Source: Longimicrobium terrae (GTDB lineage Bacteria > Gemmatimonadota > Gemmatimonadetes > Longimicrobiales > Longimicrobiaceae). From it: a stretch of 64,000 nt of DNA. The DNA lies in contig NZ_JACHIA010000003.1 in NCBI RefSeq assembly GCF_014202995.1, positions 62,001 through 126,000 of the forward strand. The letters are read 5' to 3'. Made by a program: the position numbers and the translations under genes. Shown here piece after piece: positions 42,312 through 50,969 of the stretch (position 1 is the first letter of the stretch; each line of letters begins with the position of its first letter). Below the pieces are notes generated by a model, which was not told the DNA's origin, did not search any database, and saw only the letters and a list, made by a program, of their open reading frames with translations.

Positions 42312-44693
42312 CTACGCGAACTCCACCACCGTCACGCCCGTCCCGCCCTCGAACAGTTCGCCCGGCCGGCTGACCGAAATCCGCCGGTCCGCCTTGAGCA
42401 GTTCGCGCACGTGGGCCCGCAGCACGCCCGTCCCCTTGCCGTGAATGATGCGGAACGACGGCAGCCCCGCCAGCAGCGCGTCGTCCAGCGCGCGGCCCAG
42501 AATCACGTCCACCTCGTCCGGCCGCATTCCGCGCAGATCCACCTCGGGACGCGCGTCGCCCATCGCGGCCATGAAGCCGGCGGACGGCTTGATGCGCGGC
42601 GCCTGCGGGCCCTGGTCGCCCGCGGGGAGCGCCGTAAGGTCCTCGCGCGGAAGGAGCATGCGCATGGCGCCGGCCTCCACCATCGCCTTGCCGTCGCGCA
42701 GGTCCACCACCGTGCCCGTGCGTCCCAGCGACTCGATGCGCACCCGCACCCCCGGCGCCAGCGAAATTTCGGTGGCGCGCCCGCCCGCGGGACGGGCGCG
42801 CTGCTCGGCCGGCGCCTTTTCCTTCTGCCGCAGCGCGGCCTCTTCCACCCGGCGGCGGGCTGCGCGCGCGGCATCGTCCAGCGCCTCGGAATCCGCCGCG
42901 CCGCGCACATCGCGGATGGCGGCCTCCACTTCGGCGCGTGCCTTGAGGAGCATGTCGCGCGCCTGCTGCCGGGCGCGCCGCTCCGCGTCTTTTTCCCGCT
43001 GCCTCAGGTCCAGCTCGCGCGCGGCCAGATCGGCCCGCATGCGCTCCGTTTCGGCGGTCAGCCGCTCCAGCTCCACCGACTGCGCGGCAAAACGCTGCTC
43101 TTTGGCCTCCAGGTCCAGCAGCAGGCGGCCCACGTCGCGCTCGCCCTGCGGCAGGTACGATTCGGCGTCCTCCAGCAGCCGCGGCTCCAGCCCCAGCCGC
43201 CGCGCGATCGCCAGGCCGTACGAGCGGCCCGGAATCCCCTTGAGCAGCCGGTACGTGGGCCGCAGCCGCTCCGCGTCGAACTGCAGCGAACCGTTCACGA
43301 TCCCGCGCTCGTCCGTGGCCAGCAGCTTGAGCTGACCAAGGTGCGTCGTGGCGATCGTAAAGGACGAGCGCCGAGTGAGTTCCACCAGCACGGCGCGGGC
43401 AAGCGCGGCGCCTTCCTGCGGATCGGTGCCGCTGCCGATTTCGTCGGTCAGCACCAGCGATTCCCAGTCCGCCCCCTCCAGCACCTCGCGGATGTTCTTG
43501 AGGTGCGCCGAAAAGGTCGACAGCGACGCTTCGATCGACTGCTCGTCGCCGATGTCGGCGTAGAAGCGGCGGAAGACGGGGAGCCGCGAGCCGGGCCCCA
43601 GCGGCGGAATGATTCCGCTCTGCGTCATCAGCGCGATCAGTCCCACCGCCTTGAGCAGCACCGTCTTGCCGCCGGTGTTGGGGCCGGAGATCAGCAGCGT
43701 CCGCTCTCCCGGATCCATCGACAGATCAAACGGCACCACCTCCGGCAACTTCGCAAGCAGCAGGGGATGAAAGGCGCGGACGAGGACCACTTCCTCCGTC
43801 CCCGGCTCCAGCACCACCGGCGCGCGCCCATCCACCCGCAGCGCGTAGCGGGCGCGGGCGTACAGCGAGTCCAGGACGACCAGCGCCTGCAGCGAGGCCA
43901 GCATCCGCGGCTGAAGCGGCCGCAGCGACGCCGTCAGTTCGCGCAGAATGCGGGTGACCTCGCGCGCCTCCTGCGCCTCCAGCTCGCGCAGGCGGTTCAT
44001 CATCTCCACCGCCACCGGCGGCTCCATGAACAGCGTGGCGCCCGTGGCCGACTCGCCGTGCACGATCCCGCCCACCTCGCCGCGCCCCTCGCGCCGCACG
44101 GGGATCACGTAGCGCCCCTCGCGCACCGTCACGGAGGCGTCCGTCACCTGCATGTGCGACGGCAGCGAGGCCATGAACGCGGACAGCCGCTCCACCAGCC
44201 GGCTGCGGGTGCCGCGGATCTCGCGGCGGGCGCGGTACAGCACGGGCGACGCCTCGTCGCGCACCACGCCGGCCTCGTCCAGCGTCCGCGCGATCTCGCC
44301 CTCTTCGCGCTCGGCTTCCACCAGGCCGTCGGCCAGCAGCCGCAGCGCGGGGAGCGCGGCGCTCTGCCCCATCACCGCGCGCCGCGTGGTGCGCGACGAG
44401 GCCAGCAGCGTTCCCACGTCGCGCAGGTGCGGGCCGTCCAGCACCGAGCCCTCCACGCGCATGCGGCGCAGCGGCTCCACCACGTCGGGGATGGCGGGCA
44501 CCTGCCAGCCGCTGTCGCCGCGCAGAAAGGTGCGCATCTCCTCCACGCGCCCAAGCTCCGCCCGCACCCACTCGGGTTCAGTGCTGGGCGCCAGCGCGCG
44601 CACCGCGTCGGCGCCCAGGGCGGACGAGGCGGATCGGGCCACGAGGTCCAGCGCCTCGCGGTATTCCAGGACGGTCAGGGCGTGCGGGTTCAT
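42312..44693 (-). CDS. mutS2: Endonuclease MutS2
   Basis: The 793-residue protein has a MutS-type core and clamp (about 1-310), then an ABC-type ATPase with Walker A SGPNTGGKTVLLKA and Walker B LVLTDEIGSGTDPQEGAALA. A long coiled coil follows (about 520-620, rich in Glu/Arg/Ala). A KOW-like segment (GVRVRIESLGRTGTVVDL) and a C-terminal Smr nuclease domain (VDLRGMRPDEV ... RIIHGKGTGVLR) complete it. It lacks the MutS mismatch-reading domain, as expected of MutS2, which acts on recombination intermediates or stalled ribosomes. ATG 44693 (MNPHALTVLEYREALDLV) is the family start. Monocistronic. Confidence 0.96.
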   Translation of the reverse strand: MNPHALTVLEYREALDLVARSASSALGADAVRALAPSTEPEWVRAELGRVEEMRTFLRGDSGWQVPAIPDVVEPLRRMRVEGSVLDGPHLRDVGTLLASSRTTRRAVMGQSAALPALRLLADGLVEAEREEGEIARTLDEAGVVRDEASPVLYRARREIRGTRSRLVERLSAFMASLPSHMQVTDASVTVREGRYVIPVRREGRGEVGGIVHGESATGATLFMEPPVAVEMMNRLRELEAQEAREVTRILRELTASLRPLQPRMLASLQALVVLDSLYARARYALRVDGRAPVVLEPGTEEVVLVRAFHPLLLAKLPEVVPFDLSMDPGERTLLISGPNTGGKTVLLKAVGLIALMTQSGIIPPLGPGSRLPVFRRFYADIGDEQSIEASLSTFSAHLKNIREVLEGADWESLVLTDEIGSGTDPQEGAALARAVLVELTRRSSFTIATTHLGQLKLLATDERGIVNGSLQFDAERLRPTYRLLKGIPGRSYGLAIARRLGLEPRLLEDAESYLPQGERDVGRLLLDLEAKEQRFAAQSVELERLTAETERMRADLAARELDLRQREKDAERRARQQARDMLLKARAEVEAAIRDVRGAADSEALDDAARAARRRVEEAALRQKEKAPAEQRARPAGGRATEISLAPGVRVRIESLGRTGTVVDLRDGKAMVEAGAMRMLLPREDLTALPAGDQGPQAPRIKPSAGFMAAMGDARPEVDLRGMRPDEVDVILGRALDDALLAGLPSFRIIHGKGTGVLRAHVRELLKADRRISVSRPGELFEGGTGVTVVEFA

Positions 44694-44801
44694 CCGGCTT
44701 GGTTCGGGACTGCGGTCGGGCGGCCAGTGCGCAGCCGTCAAAGATAACGGTTGCGAGCCGCTCCCATACCCCCCGCGCCGCGCCCGGTTCAGCCGGACCG
44801 A

Positions 44802-46376
44802 CTACCGAATAATAACCGAAGAAAAGGCGGGAGAAAAGCCGGTAGAAGGGGCCACGGGTGGTACCGCGATGGGAAGGATGAGGCGAAAGGTGCTCCCCTC
44901 GCCTTCGCGCGAGGACACGGTCAGCGAGCCGCCCTGCAGTTCCGCCAGGCGCCGGGCGATGGGAAGGCCCAGCCCGGTGCCCACGCCGGGCTCGCCCACC
45001 TGCACGAAGTCGTCGAAGATGCGCTCCAGGTCGTCCGGCCCGATCCCCGGGCCGTGGTCCGCCACCTGTACCACCACGCCCCCGCCCTCGCGCCGGCAGT
45101 TCACCTCGATGGGATGCCCGTGGCCGAACTTGACGGCGTTGCTCAGCAGGTTGAGCAGAATCTGCTGCACGCGGCGCGGGTCGCCGGTGGCGCGAAGCGG
45201 CGGGTCATCCACCTGGACGGAAACCGGGCAGCCGTGCTCCGCGGCCAGCGGCGCCAGCCCCGCCACCACGCCCTCCACCTCCTGCGCCACGTCCAGGTCC
45301 GCCAGCCGCGTTTCCAGCTTTCCCGCATCCAGCTTGGCCAGGTCCAGCAGGTCGTTGATCAGGTCCAGCAGGTGGCGCGCGGACTTCTGCGAGCGCTCCA
45401 CCGCGTCGCGCTGCTCGTCGCTCAGCGGATCGTACACGCCCGAGGAAAGCAGGTCGTTGTACAGCATCACGGCGCTCACCGGCGTGCGCAGCTCGTGGCT
45501 GATCATGGCGTAGAAGCGGTCGCGGGCCAGCAGAGCGTGCTCGCGCTCGCGCTCCGCCATCTCGCGCCGCGTCACGTCAATCGCGATCCCGATGACGGCG
45601 GGGCGCCCGTCGATCTCCGCGCGGGAGCCGTGCACCTCCAGAAAGACGGTGCTGCCGTCGTAGCGGCGGCCGCGCACGCGGTACTGCATGGACGGAACTT
45701 CGCCGTCCACCCGCCGCCGCAGGTTTTCCTGCACCATCGGCCTGTCGTCCTCGTGGATGATGTCGAGGGCGGAGCGCGGCGTGTCGAACCAGCCGGGGGG
45801 AAAGCCCAGCATCTGGTAGACATGCGGATTGACGTACCGGTAGACCCCGTCCTGAATGACGTAGATGGCGGCCAGCGACTGCTCCACGAGCGCGCGGAAG
45901 AGGCCGGTGCTGGACGCGTGGGCGGTGTCATGGCAGGCGCGGGCGCGGCGCGCGGCGAGCTCCGCGGCGGCGACCCCGGCCAGGTCGTGGACGGCGTCGA
46001 CCGCGTCCGGCGCCCACGCACCCGGCCCGGGAAGCCCCACGGCCAGGGCGCCCAGTGGCTCCCCGTCCGCGAGCAGCGGCACGGCGGCGCAGGCGCGGAT
46101 GCCGGCCGCGAGCACCTCGGCCATTCCGTCCAGCGTGGGGTCCGCCGCCGCGTCAGGGGCGATGAGAGGAGATGCGGACTCCGCGGCGCGCAGGCACATC
46201 CCGCGGAGGCTGAGAGCGGCGGGCGCGCTGGCCACGGGCGCCGCAGGGTCGCCGGCGTCGTACAGCAGCGAAACGGAGCCGGGAAAGAGCCGGGCGCAGA
46301 GGCGCGCGACCCGCTCGAGGGCGTCGTCGGCGGGGACGGGCGCGGCGGGGTGCGGGGGGGGTGCGGAAGGGGTCAT
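44802..46376 (-). CDS. GAF-PAS sensor histidine kinase
   Basis: The 524-residue protein has a GAF-like N-terminal domain (about 20-145, LCARLFPGSVSLLYDAG ... ACAAVPLLADGEPLGALAVG). A PAS domain with a PAC segment follows (about 160-285, LFRALVEQSLAAIYVIQDG ... YRVRGRRYDGSTVFLEVHGSRAEIDG). Then come a HisKA domain with the phosphoacceptor in MISHELRTPVSAV and a HATPase domain (N box LLNLLSNAVKFG, G1 DHGPGIGPDDLERIF, G2 GVGTGLGLPIARRL). No membrane helix is seen, so it is a soluble sensor. The signal is unknown and no response regulator is adjacent. It is divergent from the MntR-type regulator. Confidence 0.93.
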   Translation of the reverse strand: MTPSAPPPHPAAPVPADDALERVARLCARLFPGSVSLLYDAGDPAAPVASAPAALSLRGMCLRAAESASPLIAPDAAADPTLDGMAEVLAAGIRACAAVPLLADGEPLGALAVGLPGPGAWAPDAVDAVHDLAGVAAAELAARRARACHDTAHASSTGLFRALVEQSLAAIYVIQDGVYRYVNPHVYQMLGFPPGWFDTPRSALDIIHEDDRPMVQENLRRRVDGEVPSMQYRVRGRRYDGSTVFLEVHGSRAEIDGRPAVIGIAIDVTRREMAEREREHALLARDRFYAMISHELRTPVSAVMLYNDLLSSGVYDPLSDEQRDAVERSQKSARHLLDLINDLLDLAKLDAGKLETRLADLDVAQEVEGVVAGLAPLAAEHGCPVSVQVDDPPLRATGDPRRVQQILLNLLSNAVKFGHGHPIEVNCRREGGGVVVQVADHGPGIGPDDLERIFDDFVQVGEPGVGTGLGLPIARRLAELQGGSLTVSSREGEGSTFRLILPIAVPPVAPSTGFSPAFSSVIIR

Positions 46377-46528
46377 GGCGGGGGTGCCGGTGGAGGGCGG
46401 CGCGGGGAACGCCAGTGCGGGCAACATGACCGGCGCGGCGGCGGGGCGCAAGAGAAATGGACCGAAGGGTGCGGCGCGAGGGGACGGGGGACTTGCCCGG
46501 CGCGCCCGCGAGCCCCTACCATCCTGCC

Positions 46529-47212
46529 ATGCACATCCCCGAATCCAACTACACGCCCGTCGTCGAGGACTACCTCAAGGCCGTCTGGATGCTGCAGCAG
46601 GTGGAAGCGCCCGTTTCCACCTCGCGCATCGCGGAACGGCTGGGGCTGACCTCCGCGGCGGTCACGGCCATGGTCAAGCGGCTGGCGGAGCAGGAGCTTC
46701 TGCGCCACGAGCCGTACTACGGCGTGCGCCTTACCGCGCCCGGCGAAATGGCCGCGCTGCGCATCATCCGGCGCCACCGCGTGCTGGAGCTGTTTCTGGT
46801 GGAGAAGCTGGGCTATGAGTGGGACCGCGTGCACGACGAGGCCGAGCGGCTGGAACACGCCGCGAGCGACGAGCTGATCGAGCGGCTGGCGCGCCTGCTG
46901 GGCGAGCCGGAGCGCGACCCGCACGGCAGCGCCATCCCCACGGCCACGGGCGAGGTGGACCGCAGCGCCTACCCCGCGCTGGGCGACCTGGCCCCGGGCG
47001 AGACGCGGTGCGTGCTGGAGGTGCAGGTGCAGGAGCCGGAGCAGCTGCGCTACCTGGGCTCGCTGAACCTGCGCCCGGGCGCGGAGGTGGAGGTGGTGGA
47101 TAAGTCGCCGTTCGAGGGTCCCGTATCCCTTTCCGTCAACGGCGAGCGCGCGGTGATCTCGCATTCCCTTGCGCAGCGCATTCGCGTGCGCACCCCGCGC
47201 GAGGGCGGCTGA
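46529..47212 (+). CDS. MntR/DtxR-family metal-dependent transcriptional repressor
   Basis: The 227-residue protein has a winged-helix N terminus (YTPVVEDYLKAVWMLQQ, VSTSRIAERLGLTSAAVTAMVKRLAEQELL). The metal-sensing dimerization domain follows (RIIRRHRVLELFLVEKLGYEWDRVHDEAERLEHAASDELIERL, holding the His/Glu metal ligands). A C-terminal SH3-like FeoA domain (LAPGETRCVLEVQVQEPEQLRYLGSLNLRPGAEVEVV) ends it. It should repress metal-uptake genes when Mn2+ or Fe2+ is bound; the FeoA domain favours the DtxR/IdeR class. No metal transporter gene is in the window. ATG 46529 is chosen because it begins the conserved N terminus. Confidence 0.9.
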   Translation: MHIPESNYTPVVEDYLKAVWMLQQVEAPVSTSRIAERLGLTSAAVTAMVKRLAEQELLRHEPYYGVRLTAPGEMAALRIIRRHRVLELFLVEKLGYEWDRVHDEAERLEHAASDELIERLARLLGEPERDPHGSAIPTATGEVDRSAYPALGDLAPGETRCVLEVQVQEPEQLRYLGSLNLRPGAEVEVVDKSPFEGPVSLSVNGERAVISHSLAQRIRVRTPREGG

Positions 47213-47217
47213 CGAAG

Positions 47218-47385
47218 GGGTGCGTGAGTGCGGGGTGCGTTAGTGCGGGGGTGCGTTAGTGCGGGGTGCGTGAGTACCGCAGGAGAAAGTAAGCCCCGAG
47301 AAAGTCGCTGAGCGGCTGAAGCCGCCGCTCTGGGCGGGAAGCCCCGACACGTGGCGCTGTCGCGTCCACGTTCGGGGCTTCTCCT
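47218..47385. repeat. GTGCGTGA-type tandem array (copy 3) followed by module A (copy 8)
   Basis: Units of GTGCGTGAGTGCGGG and GTGCGTTAGTGCGGG run from 47218 to 47276. A diverged module A follows at 47295-47385, with GCTGAGCGGCTGAAGCCGCC, GCGGGAAGCCCCGACACGTG and GTCGCGTCCACGTTCGGGGC in the order seen at 35.6 kb. Confidence 0.72.
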
Positions 47386-47529
47386 GCGCGCACGTGGCGT
47401 AGTCCGTGGGACGTGCGCCTCGCTCTCAGGGCAAGACGCCGCGGGATCGTGTGGGTGGATGTGTTGGCAATGGGCGCTGGCCGGGCTTTTGCTCCCTTTC
47501 CGCGGCGTGAAACTTCAACCTGCGGATGG

Positions 47530-47847
47530 ATGACGATGCGATTCTGGAAGCTGCTTCTGGGTGTGGCCGCGCTGGGGCTGGTGGCGGTGGCGTTCCGTGA
47601 CGTCGCGGGGGACCGCTGGCTGCGTCCCGCCTCGCCCTTTCGCGGCGGGGACGACGAGGATGAGGGCGGCGTGGCGCTGGAGGAGGAGCCGGTGCTGGGC
47701 TACGACGGCATGGACCGCGACACGCTCGTGGACTGGCTGAGCGACGCCGACCTGGACCACGAGACGCTGCTGGCGATTCACGCCTACGAGTCGGCCAACC
47801 TGAACCGCGGGCCGGTGCTGGACACGATCGACGACCTGCTCGCGTAA
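47530..47847 (+). CDS. Small single-pass membrane protein of unknown function
   Basis: The 105-residue protein begins MTMRFWKLLLGVAALGLVAV, one N-terminal hydrophobic helix that could be a membrane anchor or uncleaved signal. A Gly/Asp/Glu-rich acidic stretch (GGDDEDEGGVALEEE) follows, then a helical C-terminal region (MDRDTLVDWLSDADLDHETLLAIHAYESANLNRGPVL). No family is recognised. The start could also be ATG 47536. The acidic linker followed by a short alpha-helical module suggests a membrane-tethered interaction domain. It stands alone between repeat modules. Confidence 0.55.
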   Translation: MTMRFWKLLLGVAALGLVAVAFRDVAGDRWLRPASPFRGGDDEDEGGVALEEEPVLGYDGMDRDTLVDWLSDADLDHETLLAIHAYESANLNRGPVLDTIDDLLA

Positions 47848-47852
47848 AGGCA

Positions 47853-48055
47853 GGGAATAGGGAATAGGGAATAGGTGGTTCGGCTCCGCGGATGCCGCGG
47901 CTCGTCCCCTTCCCTTCCCGACACGAGCGCGCCCGGCGGATCGCTATCCCGCCGGGCGCTCTGTCGTCCTATGCGGCCACACGAGATCCCGCCGCTCCAC
48001 AAGCCGAGATAGGACCGCGCTGCCCCATCGTTCCTATTCCCTATTCCCTATTCCC
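47853..48055. repeat. Inverted pair of GGGAATA heptamer arrays
   Basis: Three GGGAATA units plus GG (47853-47875) are followed 157 bp later by the exact reverse complement (48033-48055). The arms are 23-bp perfect matches. The right arm contains the otsB stop codon and encodes its last residues. The interval between holds only a GCGCCCGGCGGATC...GATCCGCCGGGCGC-like stretch near 47929-47960 and no gene. Confidence 0.85.
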
Positions 48056-48840
48056 TGGTCCTCCGCGAGAGCCTCGAACAGCGCCCCCACGTCCGCCGGC
48101 TCGTGCAGCCGCGACTTCGCCGCGCTTTCGTTCGGCAGCGGATCGGCGATCAGCACGCCCTCCGCTTCGGGGCTCCAGCCGTCCAGCGCGCGAAACGCGT
48201 CCTCGTCCGTGCGGTCGTCGCCCAGGTACAGGATGGGCGTGCCGGCGGGGGGCTGCATCTGCTCCAGCAGAAAGAGCACGGCGCGGCCCTTGTCCCACTC
48301 CACGCGCGGCCGGACTTCCAAGACCATCTTTCCCGCCGTGACGCGCAGCCCCGGCCGGCCATCCGCGGCTGCGTGGACGGCGGCGCGCACGTCGGCCTCG
48401 CGGTCCGCGGCCTGGCGGTAATGGATGCTCAGGGTGAGCCCCTTGTCTTCCACGAACGCGCCCTCGATGCCGTCCAGCGCGGCGGTGATCAGCGCGGCGA
48501 CCTCTTCCAGCTCGGGACGCGCGGCGGCGGCTTCGGGATGGATGCGGTGCAGGCCGGCACCCTCGATCTCCATCCCGTGGTTCCCCGCGTACGCAATCCC
48601 GGGGATGGCCGCGCGGTCACGCACGTCCGCCAGCCCGCGCCCGCTCACCACGGCGACCTCCACGCCCTCCATCGCCATCAGCCGGTCCAGCGCGGTTCGT
48701 GTCCGCTCGGGCATGGCCGCCAGTTCGGGACGCGCCACGATGGGCGCAAGCGTGCCGTCAAAGTCCAGCAGCAGCACCAGCCGGCCGCTGCGGCGCCATC
48801 CGTCGCGCCACACGGGGACGCGTTCAAGGGCGTTCTGCAT
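48034..48840 (-). CDS. otsB: Trehalose-6-phosphate phosphatase
   Basis: The 268-residue HAD-family phosphatase converts trehalose-6-phosphate to trehalose. HAD motif I is LLLDFDGTLAPIV (nucleophile Asp), motif II is AVVSGRG and motif III/IV are GKMVLEVRP...WDKGRAVLFLL and YLGDDRTDEDAFRAL. The cap domain holds NHGMEIEG. Length matches the OtsB family. The last eight residues (QGIGNRE) are encoded by the GGGAATA heptamer array, so the C terminus has been extended or replaced by repeat DNA. No OtsA synthase is in the window; it may be elsewhere. Confidence 0.93.
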   Translation of the reverse strand: MQNALERVPVWRDGWRRSGRLVLLLDFDGTLAPIVARPELAAMPERTRTALDRLMAMEGVEVAVVSGRGLADVRDRAAIPGIAYAGNHGMEIEGAGLHRIHPEAAAARPELEEVAALITAALDGIEGAFVEDKGLTLSIHYRQAADREADVRAAVHAAADGRPGLRVTAGKMVLEVRPRVEWDKGRAVLFLLEQMQPPAGTPILYLGDDRTDEDAFRALDGWSPEAEGVLIADPLPNESAAKSRLHEPADVGALFEALAEDQGIGNRE

Positions 48841-48944
48841 CGTGCATCCGCTCAGGGGGAGAAGAAGCTGTCCGCGGTTGACCCGCGTCGGGGGCGGGCC
48901 TACGTTGCGCGGCCCTGAACCTACGTCCCCGCACGCGCTTTCGC

Positions 48945-49628
48945 ATGTCCTGGATCGACCGCATCACCTTCAACGAGCAGGGCCTGGTTCCCGTCGTGGC
49001 GCAGGACGCGCGCACGGGCGAGGTGCTGATGCTCGCTTGGGCCAACGCCGACGCGCTCCGCCTGACCGCGGAAACCGGGCGCGCGCACTACTGGAGCCGC
49101 TCGCGGCGGGAACTGTGGATCAAGGGCGAAACCAGCGGCCACACCCAATCCGTCGCAGACCTGCGGGTGGACTGCGATGAGGACGCCGTGCTGTACCGCG
49201 TCCATCAGACCGGCGCGGCCTGCCACACCGGTGAGCGCAGCTGCTTCTACCGCGTGGTGGAGGGGGATGAACTCGCGGAAGCGCCGGACCCGCGCCCCAT
49301 GGCCGACCGGCTGGAGGAGATCGTCGCGCGGCGGCACGCGGAGCGGCCGGAGGGTTCGTACACCACGTACCTGTTCGGCGCGGGGACGGACAAGATCCTC
49401 AAGAAGGTGGGCGAAGAGGCGACGGAGACGGTAATCGCCGCCAAGAACGGCGACCTGGCGGAACTGCGCTCCGAGAGCGCCGACCTCCTCTTTCACCTGA
49501 TGGTGCTGTGGCGCGACCGCGGGCTGGACGCCGGCCAGGTCTGGGACGAGCTGGAAAGCCGCTTTGGCCGCGCGCCGCGCGCCGGCTCCACCGAAGCCCG
49601 CGCCAGCCGCTCCGCCGACGGCACCTGA
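48945..49628 (+). CDS. hisI: Bifunctional phosphoribosyl-AMP cyclohydrolase / phosphoribosyl-ATP diphosphatase
   Basis: The 227-residue fusion carries out steps two and three of histidine synthesis. The HisI half (about 1-115) has [42 protein letters not shown] and [27 protein letters not shown], holding the Zn/Mg ligands. The HisE half (about 118-205) has the MazG-like [24 protein letters not shown] and [17 protein letters not shown] motifs. The C-terminal tail is Ala/Arg-rich. The HisIE fusion (also called HisIE) is common. No other his genes are adjacent. A terminator follows within 25 bp. Cytoplasmic. Confidence 0.96.
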   Translation: MSWIDRITFNEQGLVPVVAQDARTGEVLMLAWANADALRLTAETGRAHYWSRSRRELWIKGETSGHTQSVADLRVDCDEDAVLYRVHQTGAACHTGERSCFYRVVEGDELAEAPDPRPMADRLEEIVARRHAERPEGSYTTYLFGAGTDKILKKVGEEATETVIAAKNGDLAELRSESADLLFHLMVLWRDRGLDAGQVWDELESRFGRAPRAGSTEARASRSADGT

Positions 49629-49651
49629 CCCGCCACGGGATGAACGTCGAG

Positions 49652-49683
49652 AGGGCCGCTCCCCGTTGCTGGGAAGCGGCCCT
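49652..49683 (+). terminator. Rho-independent terminator of hisIE
   Basis: AGGGCCGCT pairs with AGCGGCCCT, extended by CCC/GGG with one mismatch between, and is followed by TTTCGCG. Confidence 0.88.
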
Positions 49684-49767
49684 TTTCGCGTCAGCACCGC
49701 GCGTCTCCCGCAGAGCCGCGACCGCGCGCCACTGGCCCAACCCGCGCCGAAATCGATCCCCCAGTCC

Positions 49768-49921
49768 GCGCAGGCGGACTTCGTGCTCTTCCAGCGGCGA
49801 ATTCATTCGCTCCTGGATGGCGGACGCGACGGCCCCTGCCCTCCCCGCCCCGATGCGTCTCCCACAGTCCGCGCAGGCGGACTTCGCGCCGTTGTTGCCG
49901 CGACTTCAGTCGCCCCAGCAG
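49768..49921 (+). repeat. Intergenic repeat, paired B-type units (copy at 50 kb)
   Basis: It shares CAGTCCGCGCAGGCGGACTT units, CAGCGGCGAATTCATTCGCTCCTGGATG and CGCGCCGTTGTTGCCGCGACTTCAGTCGCC with 12072-12225 in the same order and orientation. The stretch between the two hairpin units differs. The interval 49684-50090 holds this repeat and one terminator-like hairpin. Confidence 0.82.
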
Positions 49922-49995
49922 AGCGGGCCATCCCAGACAGCCCGGTTCGGGATGGCCCCATCCCTCCCTGTTCATCCGCCCCCGAAAAACACGAA

Positions 49996-50024
49996 CGGCA
50001 CCGGGAGCCGTGCTCCCCGTGCCG
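49996..50024 (-). terminator. Terminator downstream of the 50.1-kb hypothetical gene
   Basis: CGGCACCGGGAGC pairs with GCTCCCCGTGCCG with one mismatch and a 3-nt loop. On the minus strand CGTTCGTGTTTTTCGG follows, with a five-T run. Confidence 0.75.
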
Positions 50025-50090
50025 ATCGATCCGTTTTCCTCCGCGGAGCCGCGCGAACGCGGTGCTCCATCCAACCAGACGGCGAGGCCG

Positions 50091-50582
50091 TCAGTCCATC
50101 ATCTGCCGGCGGCTGCGCGGCAGATCCGCGCCCATCTCCACGCGCAGCGGAAACGCCGCATCCAGGATCATCTCGTCTTCGCCCGGATCGCACCATCCGC
50201 CGCGCACCGGCTCGTCCCAGTCCACCCGCGAATCGCCGCCGCGGTACGGCTGCACGTAGTACATCCGCGTTCCGGTGCGGTCGCGCGCCTCGGCGATCAG
50301 CACCGTCTGGTGCTCCCCATCCGCCGAGTCCATCTGCGCTTCCATGGCCAGCAGAAGGCAGTCCGGCCGCTTGGCCTCGGCGTACCGCGCGATGGTGCCG
50401 GACAGGATCTCCGGCGAAGCCCCCTCCATGGAGTCGCCCACGGGAATCGCCATCGTCCGGAACTCCGGCGTGGCGTGTCCGGGCTTCTCGTGAACGCTGC
50501 GGATGCGGGGAGGAACGTCCTCTCCCTCCCGGGCCGCCCGCCCGATCGCATCCTTTACTTCTTCCAGGAACCGTGTGGCCAT
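50091..50582 (-). CDS. Hypothetical cytoplasmic protein
   Basis: The 163-residue protein has no signal peptide or membrane helix. It has an alpha-helical start (MATRFLEEVKDAIGRAAREG) and a mixed alpha/beta body with hydrophobic strand-like segments (KRPDCLLLAMEAQMDSADGEHQTVLIAEA, GTRMYYVQPYRGG). The acidic, non-catalytic look resembles small scaffold or immunity-like proteins, but no family is recognised. The frame continues upstream to ATG 50771, but GC at third positions falls there, so ATG 50582 is preferred. A terminator lies downstream. Confidence 0.55.
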   Translation of the reverse strand: MATRFLEEVKDAIGRAAREGEDVPPRIRSVHEKPGHATPEFRTMAIPVGDSMEGASPEILSGTIARYAEAKRPDCLLLAMEAQMDSADGEHQTVLIAEARDRTGTRMYYVQPYRGGDSRVDWDEPVRGGWCDPGEDEMILDAAFPLRVEMGADLPRSRRQMMD

Positions 50583-50911
50583 TCCGAGCGTGCGCTCGGC
50601 CTGATGCGTGGTGCTGCGAGCCACTCCTACCTCCGGTTTCAGGAACCACTTTTTCAGCGGCTTGACCGCCTCTTGCGATCTGCCCGCCGCGATCCCGGCG
50701 TCAATGTGTCTATGCAAAGCAGGAGCCACCACAAAAATGCTTTGCGTGATCATCTTGACGGTGATCCGCACGCTGCCAAAAGCGCAGCAGATACGCCGGA
50801 TCCCGCGATTCTGCTCGCTTCTTCTACAAGGGATTGCGCTCCGGGCGCTCCGCCGGGGTCGCGCACCTCATCCGCCGGGCACGCAAAACGGAATGGCGGG
50901 AGCAAATGCAA

Positions 50912-50940
50912 AACCGCGCCCCGAAAATGGGGGCGCGGTT
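50912..50940 (-). terminator. Rho-independent terminator of ilvA-HNH
   Basis: AACCGCGCCCC pairs exactly with GGGGCGCGGTT around an A-rich loop. On the minus strand TTGCATTTGC follows. It lies about 30 bp past the HNH stop. Confidence 0.85.
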
Positions 50941-50969
50941 CATGGCGTGCGGGTGAAAACGGATGATTT

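Noticed and set aside
50583-50771. N-terminal extension of the hypothetical gene at 50.1 kb
   Set aside because: GC content and codon use drop upstream of ATG 50582 and the added residues look random.
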